The translations under genes and the position numbers were made by a program. DNA of 64,000 bases from Bacillus carboniphilus. Lineage in GTDB: Bacteria; Bacillota; Bacilli; Bacillales; JC228. The number at the start of each line of letters is the position of its first letter. The first letter of the stretch is position 1. Under the pieces are notes generated by a model. The model did not search any database and was not told where the DNA came from. It saw nothing but the letters and a program-made list of their open reading frames with translations. The stretch lies in contig NZ_BAAADJ010000063.1 of NCBI RefSeq assembly GCF_039522365.1, positions 99,596-163,595 on the forward strand. The letters run 5' to 3'. Below, in pieces: positions 53,353 to 62,029 of this stretch.

Positions 53353-54777
53353 CTAGTTCCGATCGAGCAGTGCTTCTCCCGCGATTCCGGGTTTGGTCAT
53401 TTCGTATGGGTCTAGGATTAGGTCTAGTTCTTCTTCTGTTAGGACGTCATATTGTAAGCATAGTTCTCTGATTGGTTTACCCTTTAGGATGGCTTCACGA
53501 GCAATTCGTGATACGACTTCATAGCCTAAGTGAGGGTTTACCGCTGTGATGAGGCCGACGCTTTGTTCGACTTTCTTTTCCAATGCTTCTTTGTTTGCTG
53601 TGATTCCGGATAGACAGTAGTCTGTGAAGGCACGGAATGCGTTGTTCATGATGTTAATGGATTGCAGCAAGTTAAAGACTAGGACTGGCTCCATTACATT
53701 TAATTCAAACTGACCAGCTTCTGATGCCAAGCAAATGGTTTGATCATTCCCGATTACTTGGAACGCTACCTGGTTGATCATCTCAGGCATAACTGGATTT
53801 ACTTTACCTGGCATGATGGATGAACCTGGTTGGCGCGCAGGTAAGTTGATTTCATTTAAACCTGCATACGGTCCAGATGCCATCAAGCGTAGGTCATTAG
53901 CAACTTTAGACATGTTGATCATACATGTTTTTAATGCACCTGATACCTCTACATAAGCATCCGTGTTTTGCGTTGCATCTACTAGATTTTCAGCATTTTG
54001 CAATGGCAATCCAGTGATTTCAGCTAGATGCTCCACTACTTTTACAATATATTTAGGGTTTGCATTGAGGCCAGTTCCGATTGCGGTTGCCCCCATGTTC
54101 ACCTCAAGTAAATTTTCAATCGTATTTGTAATTCTCTTAATATCTCGGCCAACTACTCTACTATAGGCTTGGAACTCTTGACCAAGTCGGACTGGCACCG
54201 CATCTTGTAGATGTGTTCTACCCACTTTAATCACATCGTCGAATTCTTCAGCCTTCTCTTCGAATACTCTATGCATATCCTTCATCGTTTCTAGAAGTTT
54301 ATGAAGCAAGTTAATGGTTGCAATGTGAATCGCTGTTGGGAACGAGTCATTCGTAGACTGTGCCATATTCACGACAGAGTTTGGGCTTAGGTGGAAGTAG
54401 TCTCCCTTGTCCTTCCCCATCAGTTCAAGACCTCTGTTGGCAATCACTTCATTTGTATTCATGTTGATAGACGTTCCCGCTCCACCTTGGATGGGGTCTA
54501 CAATAAAATGATCATGCCATTTTCCATCTATTATTTCATCTGCAGCTTGGACTACATATTTACCAAGCCCTTCATACAACCGGCTAACATCCATATTGGC
54601 TAAAGCAGCAGCCTTTTTCACCATGGCCATTGCGACAATTAAATTCTTGTCAATCTTAAAGCCTGTAATAGGAAAGTTTTCGACTGCTCGAAGCGTTTGA
54701 ATTCCGTATAAAGCATCCGCTGGAACTTGTTTTTCACCTAGAAAATCTTTTTCTACGCGAATTTTGTCTGTAATCAT
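53353..54777 (-). CDS. aspA: Aspartate ammonia-lyase
   Basis: A 474-residue fumarase/aspartase superfamily enzyme that converts aspartate to fumarate and ammonia. Signature GSSIMPGKVNPV with the mobile catalytic Ser loop, VGRTHLQDAVPV and the N-terminal MNTNEVIANR region favour aspartase over fumarase. The equivalent in B. subtilis is AnsB. Length is normal. CTGGGAGG precedes the ATG, and a cre-like site overlaps the promoter. Confidence 0.92.
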   Translation of the reverse strand: MITDKIRVEKDFLGEKQVPADALYGIQTLRAVENFPITGFKIDKNLIVAMAMVKKAAALANMDVSRLYEGLGKYVVQAADEIIDGKWHDHFIVDPIQGGAGTSINMNTNEVIANRGLELMGKDKGDYFHLSPNSVVNMAQSTNDSFPTAIHIATINLLHKLLETMKDMHRVFEEKAEEFDDVIKVGRTHLQDAVPVRLGQEFQAYSRVVGRDIKRITNTIENLLEVNMGATAIGTGLNANPKYIVKVVEHLAEITGLPLQNAENLVDATQNTDAYVEVSGALKTCMINMSKVANDLRLMASGPYAGLNEINLPARQPGSSIMPGKVNPVMPEMINQVAFQVIGNDQTICLASEAGQFELNVMEPVLVFNLLQSINIMNNAFRAFTDYCLSGITANKEALEKKVEQSVGLITAVNPHLGYEVVSRIAREAILKGKPIRELCLQYDVLTEEELDLILDPYEMTKPGIAGEALLDRN

Positions 54778-54843
54778 GATTGTCCTCCCAGGGTTTTTCT
54801 GAACCCCAATAGAATTTTATATTTTATAATTTCGTTAGATTGG

Positions 54844-54859
54844 TTGAAAGCGTTTTCTA
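54844..54859. promoter_or_regulatory. cre site (CcpA) overlapping the aspA promoter
   Basis: TTGAAAGCGTTTTCTA matches the CcpA-binding consensus (TGWAARCGYTWNCW). On the minus strand TTTCAA and TAAAAT, 17 bases apart, form a possible promoter that the site overlaps at -35, which predicts glucose repression. Confidence 0.7.
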
Positions 54860-54919
54860 TACTTTAACAACCACTATAACCATACCAAAAACTTCGCAAA
54901 CTTAAAAGGGTAGAATCAT

Positions 54920-54949
54920 AGGGACAAGGGGACAGGTTTACTGTCCCAC
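54920..54949 (+). repeat. Dispersed GGGACA palindromic element
   Basis: Between two minus-strand genes, in the opposite orientation to most minus-strand copies. Confidence 0.85.
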
Positions 54950-54972
54950 ATCTAGCTCTACAAAACTTCAAA

Positions 54973-55006
54973 AAACCTCCCGTTCATTGTTAACAGATCG
55001 GGAGGC
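54973..55006 (-). terminator. Terminator of the alpha/beta hydrolase gene
   Basis: Minus strand GCCTCCCGAT..CGGGAGG followed by TTTTTTG. Confidence 0.85.
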
Positions 55007-55020
55007 AATCACTTAGATTT

Positions 55021-55989
55021 CTACTTATTTAATTGAGTTTGTTCAACGACATGATGAATCGCTTCAAGCGCATACTCAGGACGTGGCATTTGTAAGCTAT
55101 GTCCTTTTCGGTCACTAATCTTGTGGAAATGGTTCGTTGAACGGGAAGCTAGCTCCTTCTGCATCTCTGTCCAGTTATCGCCAAAGCCCGGATTGTTCAC
55201 CACTGCAATCGGTAAGTTACCAAATTGAGGCTTCTCCTTACAATTTTTCAAACAGGAGGCAGCCACTTCAATATGTGCACTAGCCATTTTAAATTCAGCA
55301 CCTGCAGCCTTCCCTGCAAAAATTTGATAAACCATCTCTTTCCACTGCTTAAATTCAGCTGGGCTAATTTGCTGACGATAATAGGATTTCTCACTCCCAA
55401 ACATCGGAAGGATTCCCAATACATTGCCCAAGAATCGAGGAACACCAAATGGAGAAAGTCCTCTCAATATCTTCAGCATCACACCTAGAGCAGCAAATCC
55501 CTGTTTAAATTTTACATCATCTATCAGAAACTCATGAGTTGAATCTAAAAAGACCAATCCAGCCACTTTATCTGGATATTCCATCGCATACAGGCGGGAA
55601 ATCAATCCTCCTAATGAGTGTCCTACGAGAACATAAGGTCCCTTAACCTCTAGTTTTTCCAATAAATCGTGTACTTCTTTGACAGTGTGCTCCGGACTTG
55701 GATCTGGTCCAGCATCACTTGAACCCATACCAGGACGGTCAAAGGTAATGACCCGATTGGACTTGGACAGCTCATTGATGATATGTCTCCACGAATAAGA
55801 GGAATCACCCGCTCCATGAATAATGACCACCGTTTGCCCACCTTCCCCACGATCTGTCACATGAAGACGGTGACCTCCCATATCAACCATCTGACCGAGA
55901 ATCGGCTTTTCTCTCACCTTCCGACGTGACAGTTGTTCATACATAAACCCCAAAATGGCCAAGATCACAACTAAAATGATAAATTCCAT
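55021..55989 (-). CDS. Membrane-anchored alpha/beta hydrolase
   Basis: About 322 residues starting MEFIILVVILAILGFMYEQL, an N-terminal membrane anchor, then an alpha/beta hydrolase core: VVIIHGAGDSSYSW (oxyanion), VLVGHSLGGLISRL with nucleophilic Ser, and the late DRKGHSLQ with His. The substrate is unknown; an esterase or epoxide-hydrolase-like role is possible. A GTG two codons upstream is an alternative start. Confidence 0.82.
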   Translation of the reverse strand: MEFIILVVILAILGFMYEQLSRRKVREKPILGQMVDMGGHRLHVTDRGEGGQTVVIIHGAGDSSYSWRHIINELSKSNRVITFDRPGMGSSDAGPDPSPEHTVKEVHDLLEKLEVKGPYVLVGHSLGGLISRLYAMEYPDKVAGLVFLDSTHEFLIDDVKFKQGFAALGVMLKILRGLSPFGVPRFLGNVLGILPMFGSEKSYYRQQISPAEFKQWKEMVYQIFAGKAAGAEFKMASAHIEVAASCLKNCKEKPQFGNLPIAVVNNPGFGDNWTEMQKELASRSTNHFHKISDRKGHSLQMPRPEYALEAIHHVVEQTQLNK

Positions 55990-56220
55990 TTCCACACCTA
56001 TCTCTCTATTTAGTTTTTAATAAAATGGCATGATTATATGTTAATAAAATAGGATAAAATTACTAGTTCAATATTACCATATCATGTGACTGAAATTTTC
56101 GGAAGATGGTATGATTTGGTTTACAACTTTAGAATGAGAAAGGTATCTATTCACCTTTTCTAGATTAAATAATTTCACAGAGTGCTATACTGGATAGTAG
56201 ATTGAAGAAAGAGGTGTCTT

Positions 56221-56274
56221 CATGAAAGCCTACCAAATTAAGATTGAAATGATAGATTCAAAACCATTAATTTG
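56221..56274 (+). pseudogene. Remnant of a pRiA4b ORF-3-like gene
   Basis: After a good GAAAGAGGTG site and an extended -10 (TGCTATACT near 56189) a frame reads MKAYQIKIEMIDSKPLI then TGA, continuing in frame as Arg-Arg. pRiA4b ORF-3-like proteins begin MKAYQIKIxLxxSKPLIWRR, so the stop falls on the conserved Trp codon and only 20 codons remain before a palindromic repeat. It looks like the 5' stump of a deleted gene. Confidence 0.65.
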
Positions 56275-56284
56275 AAGAAGAGAA

Positions 56285-56314
56285 TGGGACAGGGGGACAG
56301 GTTTACTGTCCCAC
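56285..56314 (+). repeat. Dispersed GGGACA element at the edge of the gene remnant
   Basis: Begins about 10 bases past the remnant's stop, where homology to the family ends. Confidence 0.86.
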
Positions 56315-56468
56315 CTGACCTGTAGATGAGCCTGGCCACAACTAAGTCAATACCTAGCAAACCTAGTCATACTTTTTAAGTAGCCAAATATTAAGTTCAT
56401 TACTAGAAATGGTTGAAAATTTGATATATTTAATATTGTACTAATTAACGAAATGGGGCGATTTGCTA

Positions 56469-56897
56469 ATGAACAACATAACCACATTCAAAATCGAAAA
56501 ACCAGCTCGCGACGTATTCGAAGCCTTCGTAGATCCTGAAAAAATCGGAAACTTTTGGTTCTCCTCTAGCTCTGAACGATGGGAAGCAGGAAAGACCATC
56601 ACATTAGAATATGATTTATACAATGCCAAAATCCAAGTGGATATTGTTGAAGTCGAAGAAAATAAGAAAATCGTGTTTGCAGGTGGCCAAGATCACACAG
56701 TGACAATCACACTAAATGAGTTGGACGATTCTAGTACCAAAATTCAAATCGTTGAAGAAGGCTTTAATGAAAACGATCCTAACTTCATCCACCAAATCCT
56801 AGACAACAAAGAAGGATGGGTTTTTGTCCTAACCTGTCTAAAAGCCTACCTAGAATTTGGAGTAACTGAACTACGAGGTGGATTATTAAAAGGGTAA
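56469..56897 (+). CDS. SRPBCC/AHSA1-type protein
   Basis: A 142-residue protein starting MNNITTFKIEKPARDVFEAFVDPEKIGNFWF. The motif FVDPEKIGNFWFSSSSERWEAGKTITLEYD and the C-terminal helix NKEGWVFVLTCLKAYLEFG match the activator-of-Hsp90-like SRPBCC fold. Function unknown. A TTG two codons upstream is an alternative start. Single gene. Confidence 0.78.
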   Translation: MNNITTFKIEKPARDVFEAFVDPEKIGNFWFSSSSERWEAGKTITLEYDLYNAKIQVDIVEVEENKKIVFAGGQDHTVTITLNELDDSSTKIQIVEEGFNENDPNFIHQILDNKEGWVFVLTCLKAYLEFGVTELRGGLLKG

Positions 56898-56927
56898 AGG
56901 GACAGGGGGACAGGTTTACTGTCCCAC
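56898..56927 (+). repeat. Dispersed GGGACA palindromic element
   Basis: Starts at the stop codon of the SRPBCC gene; usual orientation. Confidence 0.87.
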
Positions 56928-56980
56928 TGCAATTTAACTGGGGTTGGCCACACAGGTTTACGAAATAGAAAAATTTTCAC

Positions 56981-57009
56981 TTGCAATACTGAACAAACCA
57001 TAGTAAAAT
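56981..57009 (+). promoter_or_regulatory. Sigma-A promoter of pbuE
   Basis: TTGCAA (56981-56986), 17 bases, TAAAAT (57004-57009), about 35 bases before the adenine aptamer. Confidence 0.7.
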
Positions 57010-57042
57010 TCCAAAAGTGAATCTATCAAACTTAATACTTAA

Positions 57043-57105
57043 CTGTATAACCTCTAGAATATGGCTGGAGGGTCTCTACCAGGAACCTTAAAATCCTGAT
57101 TACAG
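57043..57105 (+). promoter_or_regulatory. Adenine-type purine riboswitch aptamer
   Basis: CTGTATAACCTC..ATATGGC..GGTCTCTACC..CCTTAAA..TCCTGATTACAG. P1 pairs CTGTA with TACAG, and the hairpin loops match the purine aptamer. The J3/1 segment is ATTAC, with T at the ligand-pairing position, which predicts adenine (or 2-aminopurine) binding, as in B. subtilis pbuE. Confidence 0.93.
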
Positions 57106-57145
57106 AAAATGAGTCAACTCGTTTTTTGTAATCAGGATTTTTTTT
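57092..57145 (+). terminator. Riboswitch terminator of pbuE
   Basis: AATCCTGATTACA pairs with TGTAATCAGGATT, followed by T residues. The 5' arm uses P1/P3 bases of the aptamer, so adenine binding should block it and turn expression on. Confidence 0.9.
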
Positions 57146-57210
57146 GTTTTTTCCAGAATCCTCTTAAAACCTATATATATTTAAACCATCTAGAAAGGAC
57201 GTAACATAAA

Positions 57211-58404
57211 ATGAATGCAAAAGTTTTTATATTAGCATTATCTACGGTTGCAGTTGGACTCGTTGAGTTAATTGTTGGCGGGATATTACCGACCATTGCC
57301 GCGGACCTTGACATCTCCATCAGTACGGCCGGACAACTGATTTCGGTCTTTGCACTTATCTATGCGATTGCTGGGCCGGTTTTGCTCGTGTTAACTAGTA
57401 AAATTGAACGGAAGAAATTGTATCTGATTTCCCTTTTCATTTTCTTTATTGGAAATATCGTAACGTATTTCAGTCCCAATTTCGCCATCATGATGATTGC
57501 GAGGATATTTACGGCAGCAAGTACAGCCTTAATCGTTGTGCTTTCCCTAACGATTGCGGCCAAAATCGTAGCGCCTACCCACCGTGCCAAGGCATTGGGC
57601 CTTATTTATATGGGGATTAGCTCTTCCCTAGTGTTAGGCGTACCTGTTGGAGTCTTGATTTCTGACCACTTTGGATGGCGTGTCCTATTCCTTGGGATTG
57701 CCGTATTATCCATCGGTTCCATGGTGCTGATTTCCGTATTTTTGGAGCGCATTCCAGGAGAACAAACGATGCCTCTGTCCAAACAAATCAAGGCCATTGG
57801 TAGCGCGAAAATCGGAAGTGCCCATCTGGCTACCATGTTCATGCTAGCTGGACATTACACATTATACGCTTATTTCACGCCGTTTTTAGAAAACGATCTT
57901 CATTTAAATCCAACTTGGGTAAGTATTTGCTATTTCGTCTTTGGGATTGCAGCCGTAGCTGGCGGAGCTTTTGGTGGAACGCTTTCCGATTGGATTGGTC
58001 CGCGTAAAAGTATCGTCATCGTTATCAGTGCCTTTGCCATTGTTCTAGGCTTGCTTCCGCTCGCGACTTCATCCCTTGTTGTATTTATTCCGGTTATGAT
58101 GATTTGGGCAGCCTTAAGCTGGAGTCTTGCTCCACCACAGCAAAGCTATTTAATTCAAACCGATCCCGCTACTTCGGATATTCAGCAAAGCTTCAACAAT
58201 TCCGCCCTGCAAATTGGAATTTCGCTTGGATCCGGAATTGGCGGCGTTGTATTAAACCACACAGATACGGTCACCAACACGGCTTACGTTGGAAGTTTCG
58301 TTGTTGTGATTTCTTTATTATGTGCCGTCTTCTCATTGACAAGACCAGCTATTACAAGAGAGAACAATTTAGTTCGCACTTCTAATCAGCGTGCTGAAGC
58401 TTAA
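57211..58404 (+). CDS. pbuE: Purine efflux MFS transporter PbuE
   Basis: A 397-residue DHA1 exporter with twelve membrane segments. It opens ALSTVAVGLVELIVGGILP and contains LAGHYTLYAYFTPFLE and SLAPPQQSYLIQ, near identical in pattern to PbuE of B. subtilis, which exports purine bases and nucleosides. The adenine riboswitch before it supports the assignment. GAAAGGACG precedes the ATG. Confidence 0.93.
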   Translation: MNAKVFILALSTVAVGLVELIVGGILPTIAADLDISISTAGQLISVFALIYAIAGPVLLVLTSKIERKKLYLISLFIFFIGNIVTYFSPNFAIMMIARIFTAASTALIVVLSLTIAAKIVAPTHRAKALGLIYMGISSSLVLGVPVGVLISDHFGWRVLFLGIAVLSIGSMVLISVFLERIPGEQTMPLSKQIKAIGSAKIGSAHLATMFMLAGHYTLYAYFTPFLENDLHLNPTWVSICYFVFGIAAVAGGAFGGTLSDWIGPRKSIVIVISAFAIVLGLLPLATSSLVVFIPVMMIWAALSWSLAPPQQSYLIQTDPATSDIQQSFNNSALQIGISLGSGIGGVVLNHTDTVTNTAYVGSFVVVISLLCAVFSLTRPAITRENNLVRTSNQRAEA

Positions 58405-58411
58405 TATAGTG

Positions 58412-58523
58412 CAAATAGGTGCCTGCCGCAGTTACATTCACTATAATGTGCTGTGGCTGGCCACTTAATATAAAAAAGCGCCTCCCGCCAGTACAATCTC
58501 ATACTCAGCTAAGGCACCAACTT
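58412..58523. repeat. GGTGCCT-type hairpin region after pbuE
   Basis: GGTGCCTGCCGCAG..CTGTGGC forms a hairpin at about 58416-58452, and a second GGCACC copy lies at 58514. It belongs to the GGTGCCTG element type seen at 59681 and 61979, here degenerate. Confidence 0.5.
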
Positions 58524-58919
58524 TTAAAACTCATTATATTTCCTAAACCGATTCGGCCGCCTTTTCTTCTTCAAGTATTTCTCACTAATAATTAAAACTT
58601 TCCCATTCTCAGCCGTACTATATTTCCGATTCACCAATTTATATTTCTCAAATGCAAAGTGCCCCAAAATATAAATCGGTAAAATCGTAAACAAGAGAAT
58701 CACCATCTGGAACACCCAATCTAATTCTCTCCCCAACACATACCTAGTCACGACAGCATATGCCGCAAAAGCCACCATTAAAATAAAGAGCACATTACAT
58801 ATATGAAATATAAAAACACCCTTCTTTTCACGAAACAACCGCTCTAATTCAGACTTGATCAAAAGTGTATTCAGAACAGATACCACAATTACAAATAGAC
58901 AAATTAAGAATGTAAGCAT
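58524..58919 (-). CDS. Small membrane protein of unknown function
   Basis: A 131-residue protein with three or four membrane segments (LTFLICLFVIVVSVLNTLL; HICNVLFILMVAFAAYAVV; VFQMVILLFTILPIYILGHFAF) and a basic C-terminus (KKKRRPNRFRKYN). No family recognised. Confidence 0.6.
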   Translation of the reverse strand: MLTFLICLFVIVVSVLNTLLIKSELERLFREKKGVFIFHICNVLFILMVAFAAYAVVTRYVLGRELDWVFQMVILLFTILPIYILGHFAFEKYKLVNRKYSTAENGKVLIISEKYLKKKRRPNRFRKYNEF

Positions 58920-59016
58920 TTCTCCGTCCCCTCACTCCCGTATTTATCCCCATTATAATCCAGATAGTTCTAAAATCAATGAAAGTAACTGCTTAAAGGT
59001 AGCCTAAAACCCAGGA

Positions 59017-59604
59017 TCAGTTCCTAAAATTTCTCATATTTCTCATTGCCTCTTCAAATTCTTCTCTAATCCCACCATCATCTGGCTCTGCTTTATCCCA
59101 GTTGTGTCCCGCCCAAAAATCTAGATTCTTAATTAAATAATCAAATTCCATCCTCCGGTTTTCGATGATTAGTGTAAAAACATAGGCTAAGCGATTCACC
59201 ATATACTTGTTTAATGTTTTCATGTCAGAATCAGAAAGTTGACTGTCAGGGTCTGCATGCATATCCTCAACGGGACCATTGCGAAAAGCAAAGTGTGTAA
59301 TAGCTTTCGAAATCATGTCGATATTGTCTTCTACAAGAATCTTTTCTTTAACTAGCCTATTTACTTCCGCTGCTTCTGTTTGATTCGCAAGGTAATCATC
59401 AATCATGGCATTTCTTATAGATATTCCCATTTTCCTACGCAGATAGGTTACTTTTGATTTTTTTACATTAAAAAGATCTGCAATCATAAAATCGGTTTTA
59501 TTTTCCTCAATATACAGCTTTCTTAAATCATCAGAGGACAGTTCTTCAATTTTAAGTTCCTCGCCATTGTCCTTTTTTTTAGTTAAAACTTCAAATAGCC
59601 CCAT
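59017..59604 (-). CDS. Protein of unknown function with N-terminal HTH-like segment
   Basis: A 195-residue acidic protein. Residues 25-60 (DDLRKLYIEENKTDFMIADLF, then KKSKVTYLRRKMGI) look like a helix-turn-helix. The rest is helical, charged and unassigned. GTAGGAGGGG precedes the ATG. It stands alone between two membrane-protein genes on the same strand. Confidence 0.6.
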   Translation of the reverse strand: MGLFEVLTKKKDNGEELKIEELSSDDLRKLYIEENKTDFMIADLFNVKKSKVTYLRRKMGISIRNAMIDDYLANQTEAAEVNRLVKEKILVEDNIDMISKAITHFAFRNGPVEDMHADPDSQLSDSDMKTLNKYMVNRLAYVFTLIIENRRMEFDYLIKNLDFWAGHNWDKAEPDDGGIREEFEEAMRNMRNFRN

Positions 59605-59680
59605 GGAAACCCCTCCTACATTAGATAGCCTTAATTGTTAATATGTGTTTACCTTTGAATCTTAAGTCATCCTTATAGAA

Positions 59681-59732
59681 AAAGGTGCCTACCCCAAGGA
59701 CGTTAAAATCAAAGGGACAGGCACCAAAATTT
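59681..59732 (-). terminator. GGTGCCTG-type repeated terminator after the EamA gene
   Basis: Minus strand GGTGCCTGTCCC..GGGGTAGGCACC followed by TTTTTCTAT. It shares arms with the element at 61979. Confidence 0.75.
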
Positions 59733-59749
59733 CACTACTATATTCTATT

Positions 59750-60652
59750 TTATCCAGAGATGGTGTGCTTTCTTATTCGGAAGCTAGGACCGAGTTCGTT
59801 TAATGCGATTGCTATGATTATAATAGCCGTCCCTACCCACTGAAGAGGCGTTACCGCTTCGGACAAGATAATACTAGCAGATAGGATTGCTATTGGAAGC
59901 TCAACTGAAGTTAATATATTGGCGACTCCCCCCGATACGAGAGGTGCCCCTACCGCATAAAATAACGGCGGAAGGACTGCTCCAAATATTGAAACGCCAG
60001 CCGCAGTTGCTAACAGGTTTTCCTCTAGCGGGAGAACAGCTGGCAGGTCACGTATGAATAGAATCAGGATTAAAATAGTGGACCCTGTAACCATGATAGA
60101 GCTTCGAGCCAATGGATCCACGTTAACAGCTACCTTTCCACTGAAAAAAATAAATCCCGCATAAGTGAAAGCGGATAGAACTCCATAAACAAAACCTTTA
60201 AAAGGAAGTTGTTGCATGTTTCCATTTATGATATTAGAAGCCAAGAAGACTCCAATTAGAATGAAAATAATCGACAAAACGGTAATAGGAGCAGGTTTCA
60301 TTTTACTAAAAATCCACTCTAAAATGATTCCAATCCAAACAAACTGAAACATTAAAATGATCGCCAATGAAGCAGGAAGATATTGCATCGAACCATAATA
60401 AAAAACACTCGTTAATCCAATAAAACAACCGGTCATCATGATGGGGAGTACATTTTTCTTAGTAATCCCTTTGAAACTAGTACGTTTATAAAGGGTGAAA
60501 GACCATAATAATAGAAATGAAATAAGCATTTGAACAATATTAATTTGTCCAAGTGAATAGCCGTAGCTAAATCCCATTTTTGCAAATACCGGTGTAAACC
60601 CAAAGCATGCTGCACCTAACAGTACAAAAAAGATGCCTTTGTTTAATTTCAT
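59750..60652 (-). CDS. EamA-family DMT exporter
   Basis: A 300-residue ten-helix transporter starting MKLNKGIFFVLLGAACFGFTPVFAKMGF, with two EamA repeats (the second has AFTYAGFIFFSGKVA) and ASIILSEAVTPLQWVGTAIIIIAI at the end. Metabolite export is likely; the substrate is unknown. I start at the ATG after AGGGGGTC rather than eight codons upstream. Confidence 0.85.
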   Translation of the reverse strand: MKLNKGIFFVLLGAACFGFTPVFAKMGFSYGYSLGQINIVQMLISFLLLWSFTLYKRTSFKGITKKNVLPIMMTGCFIGLTSVFYYGSMQYLPASLAIILMFQFVWIGIILEWIFSKMKPAPITVLSIIFILIGVFLASNIINGNMQQLPFKGFVYGVLSAFTYAGFIFFSGKVAVNVDPLARSSIMVTGSTILILILFIRDLPAVLPLEENLLATAAGVSIFGAVLPPLFYAVGAPLVSGGVANILTSVELPIAILSASIILSEAVTPLQWVGTAIIIIAIALNELGPSFRIRKHTISG

Positions 60653-60751
60653 AGTCTGACCCCCTTGATGCCGCAATATAACCCTACTATAATATCATAT
60701 TTTAGGAGAAAATTGGCCGCGCGAACATCGGGAGGAAGGGTTTACCAAAAC

Positions 60752-61951
60752 TTATGATTCCTCTCCCTCATTGTTTAAATACCGAGAAACAACATATCCC
60801 ACCGCTTTGGCTGCGACAAGGATTGCATCTTCATCAATATCAAATTTAGGGTGATGATTGAAATACGGTTCTGTTACTCCCTTTGGCGTACATCCAATGT
60901 AAAAGTAAGTACCCGGAACCATTTCCAAATAGTACGCAAAGTCATCCGATGGTGCCATTTTAGGAAATTCTGCTACTTCTTTAATATCTTGATCCTCCAC
61001 CTGTTTTAAAGTGTCGGCTACAAATGAAGTCAATTCGGGATCATTATACAACGGAGGATAATCAGGTTCATACGTTAGTTCACATGTGACACCAAATTGG
61101 ACTTCAATCCCTTTCACGATTCGGTGAATTTCTTTATTAATGACTTCCTTCGTTTCGTTATTGGAATACCGAATATCTCCTTCAATTTCAATACTATCTT
61201 TGATTACATTAAAACTCCCTTTACCATCAAAGGATCCAATCGTCACAACCCCCGCATTCAACGGATTCACTCTGCGACTCACAATCGTTTGGACCGCTGT
61301 GACAAAATAGGCACCTGCCACAATCGCATCGTTCGCCTTATGTGGAGAAGAACCATGCCCACCACTTGCCTGTAACTTCAGCTTAAAATAGGCACGGCCA
61401 TTAAAGGAATATCCACTATGATAGCCAACGGTCCCAGCTGGAGCCATCGGTAAAACATGGATACCAAAAATAGCATCCACATCATCCAAATACCCTTCTT
61501 CAACGATGCTCTTTGCCCCACCTGGTGGCACCTCTTCGGCATGTTGATGAATAATTTTTACGGTACCATGGATTTCGTCTTTTAGTTGAATCAGACAATC
61601 CGCTAAAACAAGTAGATAAGCCGTATGAGCATCATGTCCACACGCATGCATAACCCCTTCATTTTTCGACTTAAAAGGAACGTCCAACTCTTCTTTAATC
61701 GGAAGTGCATCAAAATCAGCCCGAAGTGCGACTGTTTTACCGGGTTTGCCACCTTTGATCGTCACAACTATTCCATAACCATTCCCCACATTCGTAACGA
61801 CATCCACATCTTTTCCTTTGTAAAAATCAGCAATATAAGCTGCTGTTTCTTCCTCTTGAAAAGATAGTTCAGGATGTTCATGTAAATAACGGCGGATTTC
61901 AATCATCTCACGTTCTCGTTCTACCAACATTTTCATCAATTGTTCTTTCAT
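60752..61951 (-). CDS. M20-family amidohydrolase (N-acyl amino acid/aminoacylase-like)
   Basis: A 399-residue M20D metallohydrolase: RRYLHEHPELSFQEEET at the start, ADFDALPI, MHACGHDAHT (Cys/His metal ligands), HQHAEEVPPGGA and a dimerisation domain with GGHGSSPH. Such enzymes release amino acids from N-acyl forms. An M20 desuccinylase is the missing partner of the racemase operon at 39-43 kb, but this gene is 17 kb away, so the link is only a possibility. AAAGGAG precedes the ATG. Confidence 0.85.
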   Translation of the reverse strand: MKEQLMKMLVEREREMIEIRRYLHEHPELSFQEEETAAYIADFYKGKDVDVVTNVGNGYGIVVTIKGGKPGKTVALRADFDALPIKEELDVPFKSKNEGVMHACGHDAHTAYLLVLADCLIQLKDEIHGTVKIIHQHAEEVPPGGAKSIVEEGYLDDVDAIFGIHVLPMAPAGTVGYHSGYSFNGRAYFKLKLQASGGHGSSPHKANDAIVAGAYFVTAVQTIVSRRVNPLNAGVVTIGSFDGKGSFNVIKDSIEIEGDIRYSNNETKEVINKEIHRIVKGIEVQFGVTCELTYEPDYPPLYNDPELTSFVADTLKQVEDQDIKEVAEFPKMAPSDDFAYYLEMVPGTYFYIGCTPKGVTEPYFNHHPKFDIDEDAILVAAKAVGYVVSRYLNNEGEES

Positions 61952-61978
61952 AGAGATAATCTCCTTTTTTTAGAAAAA

Positions 61979-62022
61979 GGTGCCTGCCCCCTAGTATCGT
62001 ATCAGGGGGCAGGCACCAAAAT
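61979..62022 (-). terminator. GGTGCCTG-type terminator of opuD
   Basis: GGTGCCTGCCCCCT pairs perfectly with AGGGGGCAGGCACC; minus-strand TTTTTCT follows. Confidence 0.85.
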
Positions 62023-62029
62023 CTGAATC

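Noticed and set aside
3311..56927. GGGACA elements as ordinary Rho-independent terminators
   Set aside because: Hairpins form, but no T run follows, and several genes have a separate strong terminator beyond the element.
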